Counted from the first letter of the stretch, positions 32,923-44,249 are shown. The stretch is DNA of 64,000 nt from Setoptus koraiensis (GCA_048013815.1 CM106585.1:11904001-11968000), one strand, 5' to 3'. Notes: generated from the sequence alone by a model not told the origin. Numbers and translations: made by a program.

Positions 32923-34519
32923 CCATTGTGCCACAGTGCTGCACCATTTCGGCCGGTGCCGCCGCCGGCATTGTCCACCTGAGCACCGGTTGCATCACCG
33001 CTCGACCCTTTTGTTGTTGCTGGCGCTGTTGTGGCAGCGGCGGCCGCGGCCGCTCGCTTGTTTGTTTGGAGCGGCCGGTCACGGTCGGACGGCATAACGG
33101 GAGGCCGGCCGACAAAAGGCGCCTTGTGCGGCGTCACATAGCTGGCCGGCCGGCCGACCGGTCAACAGTGCGTTCAGATCGGACGAGTGGCACGCATCGA
33201 GCGAGCGGTCAGGCCCGAATTGCCCGATTGCGGCCGGTCGACAAGCAACAACAGTGACGACAACAATAGCGACAACAGCGACAACGACAACTACGATAGC
33301 ACCGACAACAACGACAACAGCAACAAGCCGCAATCGGTAGAGCACAAACAACAAACAACGCACAACATAATGACAAAACCTTTGATTTGGCCAATGATGT
33401 TGGCCGCGAATAGTTGCAAAGTGCGGCCACGGCGTGACAAAAGCGACAATGCCCAGCGACAGGTAATGTGCGGTTGCGACCATTAAGGTCGCTCCAATCA
33501 GAGCGGGCTGCTTCGAATTCACGGCACCGGTCGCACCTGACTTTGGCCGGAGCGGGCCACCAAGCGGACACAGCGGGTCAACTGTCAGAGTGGTCAGCTG
33601 ACCGAATGCGTCAAACGGGCAAAATGTGTCAGTTGTCGGTGTTTGACGGACAGCGCACATTTTGTCCCAGCGATTGGCTGCCAGTGGCAAGACGGTCGGC
33701 CGCTGCCGTGAGATATTTGCTCTCGCTCGGGTCACTCCAGTGCGAAATCGCTTGTCATTGGCCGTTGCAGGAGAGGGCGCCCCGTTTGTTTTTCGGCCGG
33801 CCGGCGCTGATGTGAAGCGAGATAAAAAAGTGAATTTTAACATTGCAAACAACGCAAGTTTGTTTGCCGTGCATTGTCGCGTCTGCGACTGCCGTCAGCT
33901 CGCACTGGCAACGGAACAACAAGACAGGCCGACGACAGTGACAACAACGGGCCGGTAACGGGAAAGTGGCGCCAGGAACTGCGCCTGACATCTTTTCATT
34001 AGATTTGAAGATCAGATTGCGCGCCCGTCAGCGGACCCGCTCGCCTGTCCGTTCGGCCGGCTGACCGGCCGGGTTTTGCGCTCGGCGAGCCGCCGCCGCC
34101 GCCGGCCAGACAGACGCGGCCAGGCTGGCGGATCGGAAGCGAGTGACAGCGAGCGGAAAACTGTCCGCCGACTGGCTGCCATAAGTGACTCGCCGATAAG
34201 ATGAGTCGGCGGTGTGTTTGTGGCCGGTTAGCGCGGGCCGGTTAGCGGGCGAGCAGCGTTTAGATAGCGCATTGTTGAGTCGGCCGGCCGGCCGGCCAGT
34301 GGCAAACAAACGAGCGAGCGGCCGACAAACAATGTCAGCCGCCATTGTTTGTCGACCGTTTGCCGAGACGGGCGAGAAAAAGCGACAAGCCCGAAAAAAG
34401 CGCTACCTGTTGGCGTGGGTCTGTTGCGCGCTCGTCGTTGTCATCCGCGGTCTCATCTCCCTCTATTCGCGGTGGCTGCTTTTTTCCTTGTCAGTTGTTG
34501 ATAACTTATCAATGATAAG

Positions 34520-34598
34520 TCGAAAGGTTTCAGTGGAAGAGTCTCGGTCGAAAAGTTTCGGTCGAAGAGTCTCGGTCGAAGAGTCTCGGTCGAAAAAA
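34520..34598. repeat. 15-bp minisatellite AGTCTCGGTCGAAGA
   Basis: About five copies, some with AGTTTCGGTCGAAAA variants. Confidence 0.75.
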
Positions 34599-36655
34599 GT
34601 TGCAGTGAGACAGCCGATAGTGTGTTTGTGTGTGTTTGTCAGTCTAATAGTCTCGTCGATGGCAGCGACCAAGGTGGTATTACTTCCTATTAGAGCACAT
34701 GCGTTTGTATTATGTAACATGCAGTGTACACAGCGACGAATGCAAGTGAATGGGACGAATATTGATCGATTTGGTCCGATTAGAGACTCGAGGAAACTCA
34801 CACACACTGGCTGGCCAGAGTCTGGCAGTTTCCACGACACACTCACGAGCGGCGCGGATGTTCAAAAGTCGTCGTCGGATTATCGCCAACGAAATCTTAT
34901 TACACATTATTACATAATAATGGCATACAATGGCAACAACAGCCGAACGCGATTGCCGTCGAATCGTCGAGTCGCCGAATCGTCGAGTCGCCAAATCGCC
35001 GAATTGAATTAGGCTCAACAACGACCGACAGTGCAACAGGTGATCGAATTACAGGCCACTCGTATGGGCGCCGATGAGCTCGCCAGAATTCGTCGCTCGC
35101 CAGTTGTTATCGGCCGGGCATGGCGTGTGTATTGTTGGGCATGGGAAACAGTTGAGGTTGCGAGTGTGTGAATTATTGCAGTGTTTGCGGCCGCCATTGC
35201 CATCCGCACAATCACTGCAACAATGGCCACCAATTCGCCAGCGTTGTCGGCGCTGTTCATGCAAAATGCCAATATTATCCAATCGCTGGTGTTGCGTAAT
35301 CGCTGGCGCTTGGCGCGTAGTAATTGGCTCTAGCTAACAGACGATTTGCTCAGGCGCCAATGGACGCGCCATTGCGACGCTAAAAACAAATTCACTTTTT
35401 GTTGCACAACACAAATCGTGAATTTAAATCAAATCGAAGCCGACCCATTGATGGCCCCATTGCCGGCCACCGATAATTGAACCTTGTTGCATAATACGGC
35501 TGCAGATGTTTGTTTCTCAAGTGACTCTCGCTTGCGTCGCTTCGTTTGTTTGTCCGCTCGTCACTTATCCGTTCGTTCGTTCGTTTGTTTGTTTGGCCAT
35601 TCGTTTGTTTGCTTGCTTGCAGCCACTGGCCAGGGGATTTATTAATGTGAGACATTCATTAGCTTTGGGCCATCTGATGACACTGTCACCCATAATCATG
35701 AATCTGTGCCGTATTTACATGCGAGTGTGTGTTACTGGACATCAGGCTCAAATGGCCAAAGTGGCGTGCAACTGAACAAAACCAGACCAGTTACTTCTTT
35801 TCGTCGTCGTTTATCTATTCTCTACGCTTCTTTATTTGCTTTATCGCTTTCTCTTTGCTGTCTCTACAGCAACAACATTCGAGCAAGCAACATGCGACTT
35901 GTCCTACTGAGATATGGTTCGAGCCATTCGAGCCGCATGTAACCAGCAATGTCTAGCAACGCCTGCCGCTTTGAAACGCTAATAATTGATTACATAATAC
36001 AGTGTACTTGTTGTTGTTGTTGTTTACTTTCGTTCTTTTCGTATTTTCGTCTTATTTATGTTTACTTTCGATAGTACACTATGTAACTTTACCGTTGTAG
36101 CCGTTTTATGTGTCTGTCAGGCGATTTTATTTATTTATTTCATTTCGTTCCATTTTGTTTGCTCGTTGTTGTTGTTGTTGTTATTATGGCCTGCTTGTTG
36201 CTGTTAGTATTAACAAGCAACGCTAGCAGTAGTAGTTTATTGTCGCTTGCTTGAGCGAATTCTCATTCAGTTCAAAATACTCAATCAATGATACAAACTG
36301 ATGAAATTTAAGCCTCGATCAGCCATCTCTTTCTTACTATTGAATTCGCGCCGAGCTGTTAGCAAACAAGGGGCTTTTCATGAGCAGATATCAACAGCGG
36401 CCAGCGAAACAGGCGTCAGTATAAACGGGCATGCAGCTCGATACCGAGTGAAGACGATACGAGAAAAACAAGTTTGTTTAGTATTGACATTCTCATTTAT
36501 GTCCACTCGTCTGGCCGTTACATTCGCTCTGTAGAACCTATAAATCACTGCCACTACTTACTGTATTACCGAATTTCGGGGTGACATCTTAGCGTTTATT
36601 AACGCTGTTTGCCACACAAATAATTATAATGTCGTTAGGTGCAATTACAAGTTTA

Positions 36656-36688
36656 CTCTCTCTCTCTCTCTCTCTCTCCCCTCTCTCT
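36656..36688. repeat. (CT)n microsatellite
   Basis: About eleven CT units, then CCC, then four more. Confidence 0.9.
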
Positions 36689-36711
36689 AATGGCCGCTTT
36701 GTTAATAGCGA

Positions 36712-37083
36712 TCAATTAGCAATGGCGCAATCGATTGGCCCCAGCTTGGTCGAACTGGACTCCAAATCGCGAATTTGAGCGTTTCTAGACGTGCCCAGTT
36801 CCAAGTGCGTCCCGTTCGCAACGATGACTTTGCTAGCATTGCGGAACGAACGCTCGCAGCAGGCGGAAAATTTTCTCGGCCAAAAGGCGATCGGGAGATA
36901 ATCCTCGCCTGTATGTAACCGCCCTCCCCCCCCCCCAAAAGGTCCTCTCGATGGTCGAGAGGCTCGCTCGGAGATCATTACATCAGAAAGACCAATTCTG
37001 CCCAAGTTACTTCTGAACGCGTTTGAAAAGAGCGCCATTTCTCTAGCCAGCTGTGGCACCTTGAGAGTGATACTGGTCAACAT
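36712..37083 (-). other. Possible gene fragment upstream of RINT1, opposite strand
   Basis: A 123-codon frame whose first 45 residues look protein-like (helical LKVPQLAREMALFSNAF, then LGRIGLSDVMISERA). The helical character continues upstream in frame (QVAQMKQLALE) across an in-frame TAG at 37090-37092. A run of ten or more C at about 36928-36937 interrupts the middle. This fits a decayed gene fragment or chance; no family recognised. Confidence 0.2.
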
Positions 37084-37219
37084 CTGACGCTACTCCAGTG
37101 CCAATTGTTTCATTTGGGCCACTTGTTTTTTTAAGTTAGCTGCCTATTCTCCGGATATATTATACATATATTATTAGATGTCGAGATAAGCAAAATTATA
37201 TGGTCATACCCAGACCGAT

Positions 37220-38962
37220 ATGGACAGCCCACGCCTGCACGACCTTCACGCTCAAGCCAGGGAGGCCGCGGAACGGTTGGAGAAACTCAGAGATGAAGGC
37301 TATCAATTGCTGGCAAAACACGACCAACTGAAGAAAAAAATCGATCAGACAATCGGCATCGAGTTTCTGGACAAATTCAATGCCTCACAACAGTCACATT
37401 GGCTCATCAACAGATTGCGAAAGATCAAAGATATCCATTTGTACTTGGAGGCAAAATTCGAATCATTAGATCTGTTGGATATTATAAGTAAATTTCAAGA
37501 GTTAGCAAAATGTTGCACAGAACTATTTATATTCAAGGCATGCCAATTTGACGTGTACGCTAACAATGTTCTTGTTTTCTGGAAGAATAAGCTCACCACT
37601 AGACTTTCGGACGAGTTCACCAAAGAATACTTCTCCAAAGTCAAATGGCCCAAGGTGCCCATCAACAAAATACAACATTCCTCCAAGAGCTCACCAGTTG
37701 CGCCCTTTCAGTCAATAATAGAAAAGTTCAAACTTTATATCAAAATCCTAATAATATTATCAAGCACTGAAACGTTGAACGACAAACCGCTAGACAATTC
37801 CAAACAAATCTGCTATCCCATACGTTTGATGTTGGAGCCAATCAAGGTCCGTTGCATCCACCATTTTATAAAGTCATCCAAAACGAATATACTAGCCAAG
37901 CCGGAATGGTACATGAATCTTGCCCTCAAGTGGATAGATGAAAACGCCAAATTCATTCAGGATGTAGTAGATCCAGTCGTGGGCGAATTCAGTCAGTACC
38001 CAGGTGCCTATCTGCAATTTGTTATGGGCATGATTGAGTTGGTGGCCATGCGACTCAAAGAGGACATAGTCAAAGTATCTAAAGGCATAGCAGACTCAGA
38101 GGATCCAAGTAGATGCGAACTTTATAATGGCATAGATTACAATAATATCTTCATTCAGATTTACACCGAGCTTACGATCTTTCTCAAGGAGATAAGAAAT
38201 CTCATCGGTGATGATAATTATTATAACTTTGAAGAATCACACGATTTATTAGCGATTTTGCTGGACAAACAAGAATTCGCAGAAAAAATTCTTGATCTGG
38301 AACGTAGTGGCGCTTACAAGCTTATCAAATCGATCACTTCATCTGATACATGCTGGAAACGACTGCTAGATGACGAGTTCGATGATCAGTTCAAAATCAC
38401 AGAATGTACTGATAGATTTATTCTCATGATACAATCCATATCTGAACGCCTGGAAAGTTTCAAACTGATTGATATTCAGCATCAGCTTGTCGAGCTCTTA
38501 TGTGATTTATTTGAGAGCTTTCTCGACAAACTCGAGAGCAAACTTCCCAGATTTGGATCAACGCAATTTGTCAAGGAATTATTCCTACTAGATCGTGCTT
38601 ATGGACTCGAAGGTGTTCAAAGAGGACTTAGACATCCCTATTTCTCCATACTAAACAATGTCAACTTTATACGTATGATCCTTCATGAACGTTCATTCTT
38701 GACGCAGCGCGTTCTTGACAATCTCGACAAGAATCCCAGTTTAGTCAAGGCTATTAGTGAGATATCGTCTAGGTACAAGCAACAATATAACGACATGATA
38801 GAGTATACTCTGGCTGTTTATGATGAATCAGAATGTGAATTAGGGTCGTTTTTGAGTTATGTCAAACCTCAAGTGCCTCAAAACGTTTACGAACATATTA
38901 AAGACGAAGCACAAAAGAGGTATCAGGAAAAGAAAACAAGGAGGCTTCTTTCAATGGAATGA
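37220..38962 (+). CDS. RINT1: RINT1 (RAD50-interactor / TIP20-like tethering protein)
   Basis: A 580-residue single-exon protein. The N-terminus is a coiled coil (about residues 5-50: EAAERLEKLRDEG...LKKKID). From about 200 it follows the RINT1/TIP20 domain: IRLMLEPIKVRCIHHF, then KPEWYMNLALKWI, then a long helical region, ending in VKPQVPQNVYEHIKDEAQKRY. In animals RINT1 joins ZW10 and NAG in the NRZ complex that tethers Golgi-to-ER vesicles, and was also found with RAD50 in checkpoint control. Human RINT1 is about 790 residues, so this is a shortened form. A degraded 276-bp copy of codons about 90-188 lies at 41056-41331. Poly(A) signals AATAAA lie at 39121-39126 and near 39187. Confidence 0.85.
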   Translation: MDSPRLHDLHAQAREAAERLEKLRDEGYQLLAKHDQLKKKIDQTIGIEFLDKFNASQQSHWLINRLRKIKDIHLYLEAKFESLDLLDIISKFQELAKCCTELFIFKACQFDVYANNVLVFWKNKLTTRLSDEFTKEYFSKVKWPKVPINKIQHSSKSSPVAPFQSIIEKFKLYIKILIILSSTETLNDKPLDNSKQICYPIRLMLEPIKVRCIHHFIKSSKTNILAKPEWYMNLALKWIDENAKFIQDVVDPVVGEFSQYPGAYLQFVMGMIELVAMRLKEDIVKVSKGIADSEDPSRCELYNGIDYNNIFIQIYTELTIFLKEIRNLIGDDNYYNFEESHDLLAILLDKQEFAEKILDLERSGAYKLIKSITSSDTCWKRLLDDEFDDQFKITECTDRFILMIQSISERLESFKLIDIQHQLVELLCDLFESFLDKLESKLPRFGSTQFVKELFLLDRAYGLEGVQRGLRHPYFSILNNVNFIRMILHERSFLTQRVLDNLDKNPSLVKAISEISSRYKQQYNDMIEYTLAVYDESECELGSFLSYVKPQVPQNVYEHIKDEAQKRYQEKKTRRLLSME

Positions 38963-39120
38963 TTTTCCATGACTCCCCATTTCCCGAAGAATAAGATCAT
39001 CATCTAAAAGTGATCGAGGATTTTCGGATATTTCCTGTTTCGATTGCGACAATCAGCCCAGTCGGTAGGAATATGGATCAATTTGTATGACAAGAATCGC
39101 AATAATTTTATCTCGAGACG

Positions 39121-39126
39121 AATAAA
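39121..39126 (+). terminator. Poly(A) signal of RINT1
   Basis: AATAAA 159 bp past the RINT1 stop; a second AATAAA lies near 39187. Confidence 0.5.
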
Positions 39127-39419
39127 AAAATACGAGGCCTCCGGACCTCGAGTTTACGAGTTGTTTTTCCCCTGGTGTTCATCATTAATAAAGTAAAGTT
39201 TCAAATTTGATTGGCATGAATCAAATTGCGTTCGTCTGAACGTCATTGTTCCTAATTTGGACCAGACGATCTAGTTTGCTTCTCTCACGAGAGTTTTTCT
39301 CTCGTGCCTAATTGTTTTTTCCTTTGCGACCACATGTAACTCATCAACATAAGTATTGCTTTTGTTTGCATGTTGGAATTAAAAGTTAATTAAAATTGAA
39401 TTACAATTGTATCTAATGC

Positions 39420-40210
39420 TCAATATAATAAATGCAGTTCTTCTAGCAATATTGAATTCACATGAATGGACTTACTCGGGTATAAGAAGACTCCCACGTA
39501 AACCCTCAGTGCGGTGGGCAAACAAAACGAAATATTATACTCGTTTGGCAGCGCCAATGACCATTTCCCTGTTTTCTCGTAGAAATCAATACTGTTCAGC
39601 ACAACCATGGCTTCATGTTTTAATTTCGACGTTTGATAAATTGAAAAAGATAGCTGGAGTTAGCTGATACCGATCAATTAGCTGTGATGAAAGTTGTGAC
39701 AAATGTCATGCCATCAAGTGATGACTTACTCTCACAAAATCCTCCACAAGGGTACAGTGGTAAAAAGAGCGAATATCTTAGCCAAGTCAAGAGTTTAATC
39801 TCTTTGTTGATCACCCTCAAGGCGTAATAGGGATATCTAATGATCTCAATGGCAGACCAAACTATAAACAGATAAACAACAAATGGCTGTGTATTGTGGC
39901 GAATCTCTAATTCGTCCAAGAATATCATGACAAAGAACCTGCCAATAATTTGGGCGAATGGCATGAACGGTCCACCAGGAACTAGTCCCAGTATTGGATG
40001 AATAGATTCGATGAATTGCGTTATAGTTAAAAATTTAACCACAGAACATGCCGATGCTATTGTCTCTTCCGTTACAGATTGTGTCAGTGTCTTCGTGATG
40101 AGAGTGATGAAAACAGATAGAAATCCGACGGATAGGGTGAAATTGTACAAGAATAGATACAATTTACCAAAATTGAAGCCGGCCGCTGTTGATGAGAAAC
40201 AAAATTGCAT
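39420..40210 (-). CDS. HACD3-like 3-hydroxyacyl-CoA dehydratase, two exons
   Basis: Exon 1 (40210-39730) encodes a multi-pass membrane protein with LYLFLYNFTLSVGF, VWSAIEIIRYPYYAL and LTWLRYSLFLPLYPCG, closely following animal HACD3. The frame then meets GAGA|GTAAGT. Exon 2 (39610-39420) continues in frame after an AAG acceptor with NSIDFYEKTGKWSLALPNEY, matching the NETGRFSFTLP region of HACD3. The join gives 223 residues. The enzyme family performs the third step of very-long-chain fatty acid elongation in the ER. The CS/p23 domain that HACD3 carries at its N-terminus is not present. A CAACAG acceptor at 40194-40199 suggests exon 1 may really begin there and use an upstream first exon. The exact C-terminus is less certain because GTAAGT at 39475 could be another donor. 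Confidence 0.75.
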
Positions 40211-40828
40211 TAATTAATTAGTATGATGGTTGACTTATGTAAACTAATGAATTATAAAATCAATTGAATTTTCAATCATTCAGTAATATTCGTACGTTGC
40301 CTTGCCATCGAATTGCTTTGCTCGCGGAGCTTCATTGTTGCTTTTTGAATTTAAATATCTACGATGAAAATCGTCAGTTATAGTAAACGTTGTTCCTTCC
40401 TTAAATGACTTCACACTTTGGCTAATAGCTACAATGATGGGCCGATCAACTCTTAATTGCTAGGGTGAAAATTGTTGGAGCAAAAATTTCTGTGAATCGG
40501 AATGGACCGTATGAATATTTTCAGAGAAAATCAGTCGAAATATCTATTCCGAATATATGATCATTGAAACATAAGTCTCATCGAGTTCACACACTGATAC
40601 CTACAACTGAGCTGGAGGAGGCCTTGTATAGAATGGCGATCCTTGTCAATAGTTGACAGGAATGAGAAGAGGAAAAAATGTCATTTTCCTTTCACTTTTC
40701 AGTGTAAACTCACATACAATAGACATGAGAGGCAATAGCTTGGATAAATTGAACAATGAGATAGTGACAACAAAAATGAGCCTGCCATGAGATATACAAT
40801 GGACGAATCAAGGCTCGCCTCGTTCAAT
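40211..40828. other. Intergenic upstream of the HACD3-like gene
   Basis: AT-rich promoter-like DNA. A short minus-strand frame starting with ATG near 40340 could be a first exon of the HACD3-like gene (donor-like GTACGA near 40283), but this is weak. No other gene seen. Confidence 0.4.
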
Positions 40829-40986
40829 GCTCAACTCTTGAAGAGGAAGATGTCGCTGAAGCTTCTTTCAATAAATGGAGGTAAGAGCAGATTACGTCAT
40901 AAATCGTATGATATCTGATAGATATTCCATCGATAATCGATACAGCCTGCAGATGTTTTGAACGCTAAGAGATTGGTGCCTGAAAG

Positions 40987-41029
40987 ACAAGATTCACAGG
41001 ATCAGATGATTGCGCCCACAAACATATAA
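40987..41029. repeat. 43-bp direct repeat flanking insert, left copy
   Basis: Matches 41343-41385 at 41 of 43 positions. Unit B has this sequence once (44816-44858), so the second copy arose with the insertion. Confidence 0.85.
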
Positions 41030-41055
41030 AGTAATTTTAATTCCATTCCAACACT

Positions 41056-41331
41056 GTCGTTCAACGTTTCAGTGCTTGATAATATTATTAGAATTTTGAT
41101 ATAAAGTTTGAACTTTTCTATTATTGACTGAAAGGGCGCAATGTTGTATTTTGTTGATGGGCACCTTGGGCCATTAGACTTTGGAGAAGTATTCTTTGGT
41201 GAACTCGTCCGAAAGTCTAGTGGTGAGCTTATTCTTCCAGAAAATAAGAACATTGTTAGCTTGTACGTCAAGTTGGCATGCTTTAAATATAAATAGTTCT
41301 GTGCAACATTTTGCTAACTCTTGAAATTTAC
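41056..41331 (-). pseudogene. RINT1 fragment, inserted and disabled
   Basis: A reverse-oriented copy of RINT1 bases 37488-37784 with scattered substitutions, a roughly 21-bp deletion and a premature TAA (TTA at 41174-41176 on the plus strand). It has no start or promoter of its own. It sits inside duplication unit A between 43-bp direct repeats. Confidence 0.9.
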
Positions 41332-41342
41332 AAGATTGATCT

Positions 41343-41385
41343 ACAAGATTCACAGGATCCGATGATTGTGCCCACAAACATATAA
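41343..41385. repeat. 43-bp direct repeat flanking insert, right copy
   Basis: Right-hand copy of the repeat at 40987-41029. Confidence 0.85.
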
Positions 41386-41571
41386 GCAGAATGATTGGAT
41401 TGCTCTCAAAAATTTATTTGCAGCCTCGTCTATTATAATCGACCACCATTCACTAGTACAGATGAATGATTCCGATACCACCCGCGATTCCTAGGATTTC
41501 TAGAAATGAATCTGGCGTGAGACTCTCATAAGCCGCTCTAACAAGCATGCATATCATCAGTTAAATCGGCG

Positions 41572-43512
41572 TTAGTTTTGGATTTTTTCTACGGCTCTGC
41601 TATCGATCTCAGAGCCTCTTTTTTCTTTTTTTTTCTTTTTTCCGAGCCTCCAATCCCAGGGTCCCAATCCTTTCATAGCTAAAGCTTGCCCATATCTTTG
41701 AAGTTTCCTTGGTTTGCGTGTGGTCCATCTAATTGAGGCATGACATTTCGTCAGAAATAGATGAGGAAGATGTTTGTTTTAATTAATGAGTCGAGTGTTC
41801 ATTCAGAGAGGCAAATTAAAACAAATTGTGATCAACCAAAGGTATGTGATGATAAGGGCGATTCTCTCGAATCAATAGGGAGTAATTAGGGAGAATGGTC
41901 GGCAGCGATGTCCTATATTGTAAATGATTTCTCTAAAAATAATACCCATTTATGTTGTTACTTACTCGTTTTTAGCTGGATCGTATGCTTCAACTTTATC
42001 CGAATATTCCCCATCACCATTGATGCCTCCAACTGCAAAAATGAGTTGATTCAACACGACCAGACTGAGATCGGCTCTTGCCTCGCACATGGGTGCTATT
42101 GGCTCCCATTTATCTTCTCGGGGATCGTACCTCTCGCCGGAACTCAGGAGCGGGCCGCCCCGTCCCCCTACGACGTAAATGTAGCCGTTGTATGGGGTGC
42201 ATCCGAACAAACTGCGTGCGGTTGTCATCGGCGAGACTAACTGCCAATGATCGGGGCTATCCAGGCGTTCAACTGATGCAAGAACGTGGTCCCTTTCGGT
42301 TTTTCCGCCGATAACGTATATGAGGTCGTTCAGAGTGGCAACACCAAATTCGTATCTGCGACATCTGGGATATTGAAATTCCAACCAATCATTGGTGAGT
42401 GGTTGGTACAATTCAGCGGTCATATCACGGTTCTTTTCTGTACCTCCGATGACACATAGATTGCCTGCTACTATTGCTGTGGCCGCATTGTGTCGGGCCG
42501 ATTTCAGCGGTGGCATGCGCGTTGTTTTTTTGGAAAATACATCGTAACAAGATATATTCCTGTTATTCCGGAAGAACGGTGAGCCAAAATATAGGATATT
42601 GTTCGATTCGATAACCGCGAAGTCATTCGAAGCCATTGGAAGTTCTGTCACTGTCCACTTGTCTTCATTGGGATCATATCTTAGGGTAGGTTTACCGCCT
42701 GCGAAGATATACAAACACGTATGATGAGGACACTCAAGTGAATAAAATGAGCGAGCATTACAGGCGACAAAGCAAGCAGCACGATGATTTTGCGCCTTGA
42801 TTACGTATCCTAGACATCGCTGGTTTGATAGGATAATTGGATCACAAGCGACTCTGTCCATTTCCGACGCGCTCATCTCGGTTAGTCTAATTTTTTCAAA
42901 CAGATCAGCAAAATGTTCTGACTTGTTGCTGTGAGTGATCCACTTCTTGACAGTCTCAAACACAGCATATTCTGATTCTGCGACCAATCTGTCATCGCCC
43001 ACGAACTCGAGCATTTGTTCCACTGACAATAGCGCAAATTGATCGTCCTCCAAATCGGGCAAATTTCTCAAGATGTATCTTTCGGTTGCATGAGTGAGTT
43101 CCACAATTTTGTATCTATTACCGATGGCAAGTGTATCAACACAATTAGACGGATCTAAATTTTCCAGCAGATGATGGATGCATTTTTGCTCTAACGGTCC
43201 TATTTGCATTATGAGAGCTGCCTCCAATAACTCGAGAACGTTCTCATTGGCTACTTCTGTTTGGTGCGTATAAACATAATCTCTCACCTGTTGAACAATT
43301 CCGAATGGTATCTGGTGTATGACCGCTTTCGATTCTATTGATTCCTTGTAGCCGCTCGTTAGCATGGATCTGAAATAAGGCGTCGCCGCAACGAGGACAC
43401 ATCGGTGCGCCGGGATCGTTTTACCCTCGACCATCAGCGTAAAATCAAATTTCTTTCCGTGTGTGAGAATTTTTTTTCCACATAAATGTCTCAAATCCTT
43501 TAGGTTCGTCAT
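41572..43512 (-). CDS. BTB-Kelch protein, copy A (two exons)
   Basis: Exon 1 (43512-41966) starts with MTNLKDLRHLCG. A BTB domain follows (FDFTLMVEGKTIPAHRCVLVA at about 25-45), then a BACK domain (about 125-240, LPDLEDDQFALLSVEQML) and six kelch repeats with IYVIGG/IYVVGG strands and YDP..D-W ends. The frame seems to stop at TAA 41964-41962, but this lies inside GA|GTAAGT. Exon 2 (41728-41572) completes a split Glu codon followed by Trp and adds RYGQALAMKGLG and a Lys-rich tail ending IQN. Total 567 residues. Likely a CUL3 substrate adaptor. An upstream ATG used in copy B is out of frame here because of a 16-bp insertion, so translation probably starts at MTNLK in both; a CAG|GTGA near 43635 suggests a 5'-UTR intron. 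Confidence 0.85.
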
Positions 43513-43929
43513 ATTGGAGCGTTGGTATGATTGCAAAACTATTGGTGGTCTGCAGCAACTTCAACTTCTTCGGTGTTTATGTTCGTTTTGCAACAGTTTT
43601 TCTGGACATCTCTTCCTCGGCGTTCGTTCACCTGTTCATGCATTCATGTGACGAGTACACGTGTTTTTCGGCGCGAGCTGACTCATTGACCAGCTTTTTC
43701 CTGCTTGAGATCTTGTAGATAAGCATTCGCGCCATCGATGGTCACTCGCTCACACCGTATGAGTCACTCGCTCACATCGTGTGAGTCGTCACACTGCAAA
43801 TCAACGAAAATCCAACAGCGCCGCTCTAGCGGATACCCAAATAAATTCAGCGGGGGACGAAGTGGACACGCAAGAAGTTGGAGCTCAGCACCGAAAACAG
43901 AGACCAAAAGTTCAAAATTATTATTCAAA

Positions 43930-44249
43930 ATTATTTCCATGACCCTTAATCAGACGTCGTACGTGGAGCTGGAAACTGCCAGCACCATCACGAACCACAT
44001 GGCTACTAGGGCCGACACAACTAGCAGGCCGAGAATCGATCCCATCTGAGCGCCCCACGCCACATTTGTGTCATTGTTTGCGTCTCCGCTGCCATAACTG
44101 TCCTCTACTAATTTAAATTCATTTTCGCCCCGTTCACTGTTAGAACACATTCTCAGAATTCATTGTCACACCAATGGATATCTCGGCGTCGTTTCGAGGT
44201 TTCAACGAATCAAACACGACGAGATTCTCCACTCTGTCGGGGACACTTA
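43930..44249 (-). pseudogene. Truncated copy of the type I membrane protein
   Basis: Keeps the C-terminal juxtamembrane and transmembrane part (ERGENEFKLV, AQMGSILGLLVVSALVAMWF) of the gene at 47423-48838. It is joined directly to an internal segment around 48100-48210, deleting about 500 bp. At the junction the upstream frame reads into TAA (...GAG AAT GTG TTC TAA). The 5' half, including the signal peptide, is missing. Formed with, or after, the segmental duplication. Confidence 0.85.

Larger units (their letters stand above)
17021..36700. other. Large GC-rich noncoding region, repeat-dense
   Basis: Nearly 20 kb between the giant Q-rich gene (-) and RINT1 (+). Open frames are many because the sequence is GC-rich, but both strands are open in the same places and the products are Ala/Arg/Ser/Gln-rich noise. 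Repeats are listed separately. Three minus-strand CAG|GTGAG donors (20023, 22027, 26039) and two plus-strand donors (19157, 25130) are unattached; they may mark noncoding first exons of flanking genes or lncRNAs. CAGGTG/CACCTG E-box sequences recur throughout. A slightly AT-richer island at 31550-31720 has open frames on both strands but no recognisable domain. Confidence 0.5.
40829..44249. repeat. Segmental duplication, unit A
   Basis: Nearly identical to unit B (44658 to about 47616, plus a small piece at 48100-48210). The left boundary is at GCTCAACTCTTGAAG (40829 and 44658). The unit holds a short exon-like end with a GTAAGAG donor, a complete BTB-Kelch gene, its 5' flank, and the 3' end of a membrane-protein gene. 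Offset between copies is 3.47 kb, or 3.82 kb to the left of an insert at 41030-41342 that only unit A has. Confidence 0.85.

Noticed and set aside
17732-35655. Dozens of 60-250 codon ORFs in the noncoding region
   Set aside because: Both strands and several frames are open at once in GC-rich repeat DNA, with Ala/Arg/Ser/Pro-biased products and no family features.
41002-41377. Two minus-strand ORFs resembling RINT1
   Set aside because: They are pieces of the inserted RINT1 fragment with a stop and a deletion, not genes.
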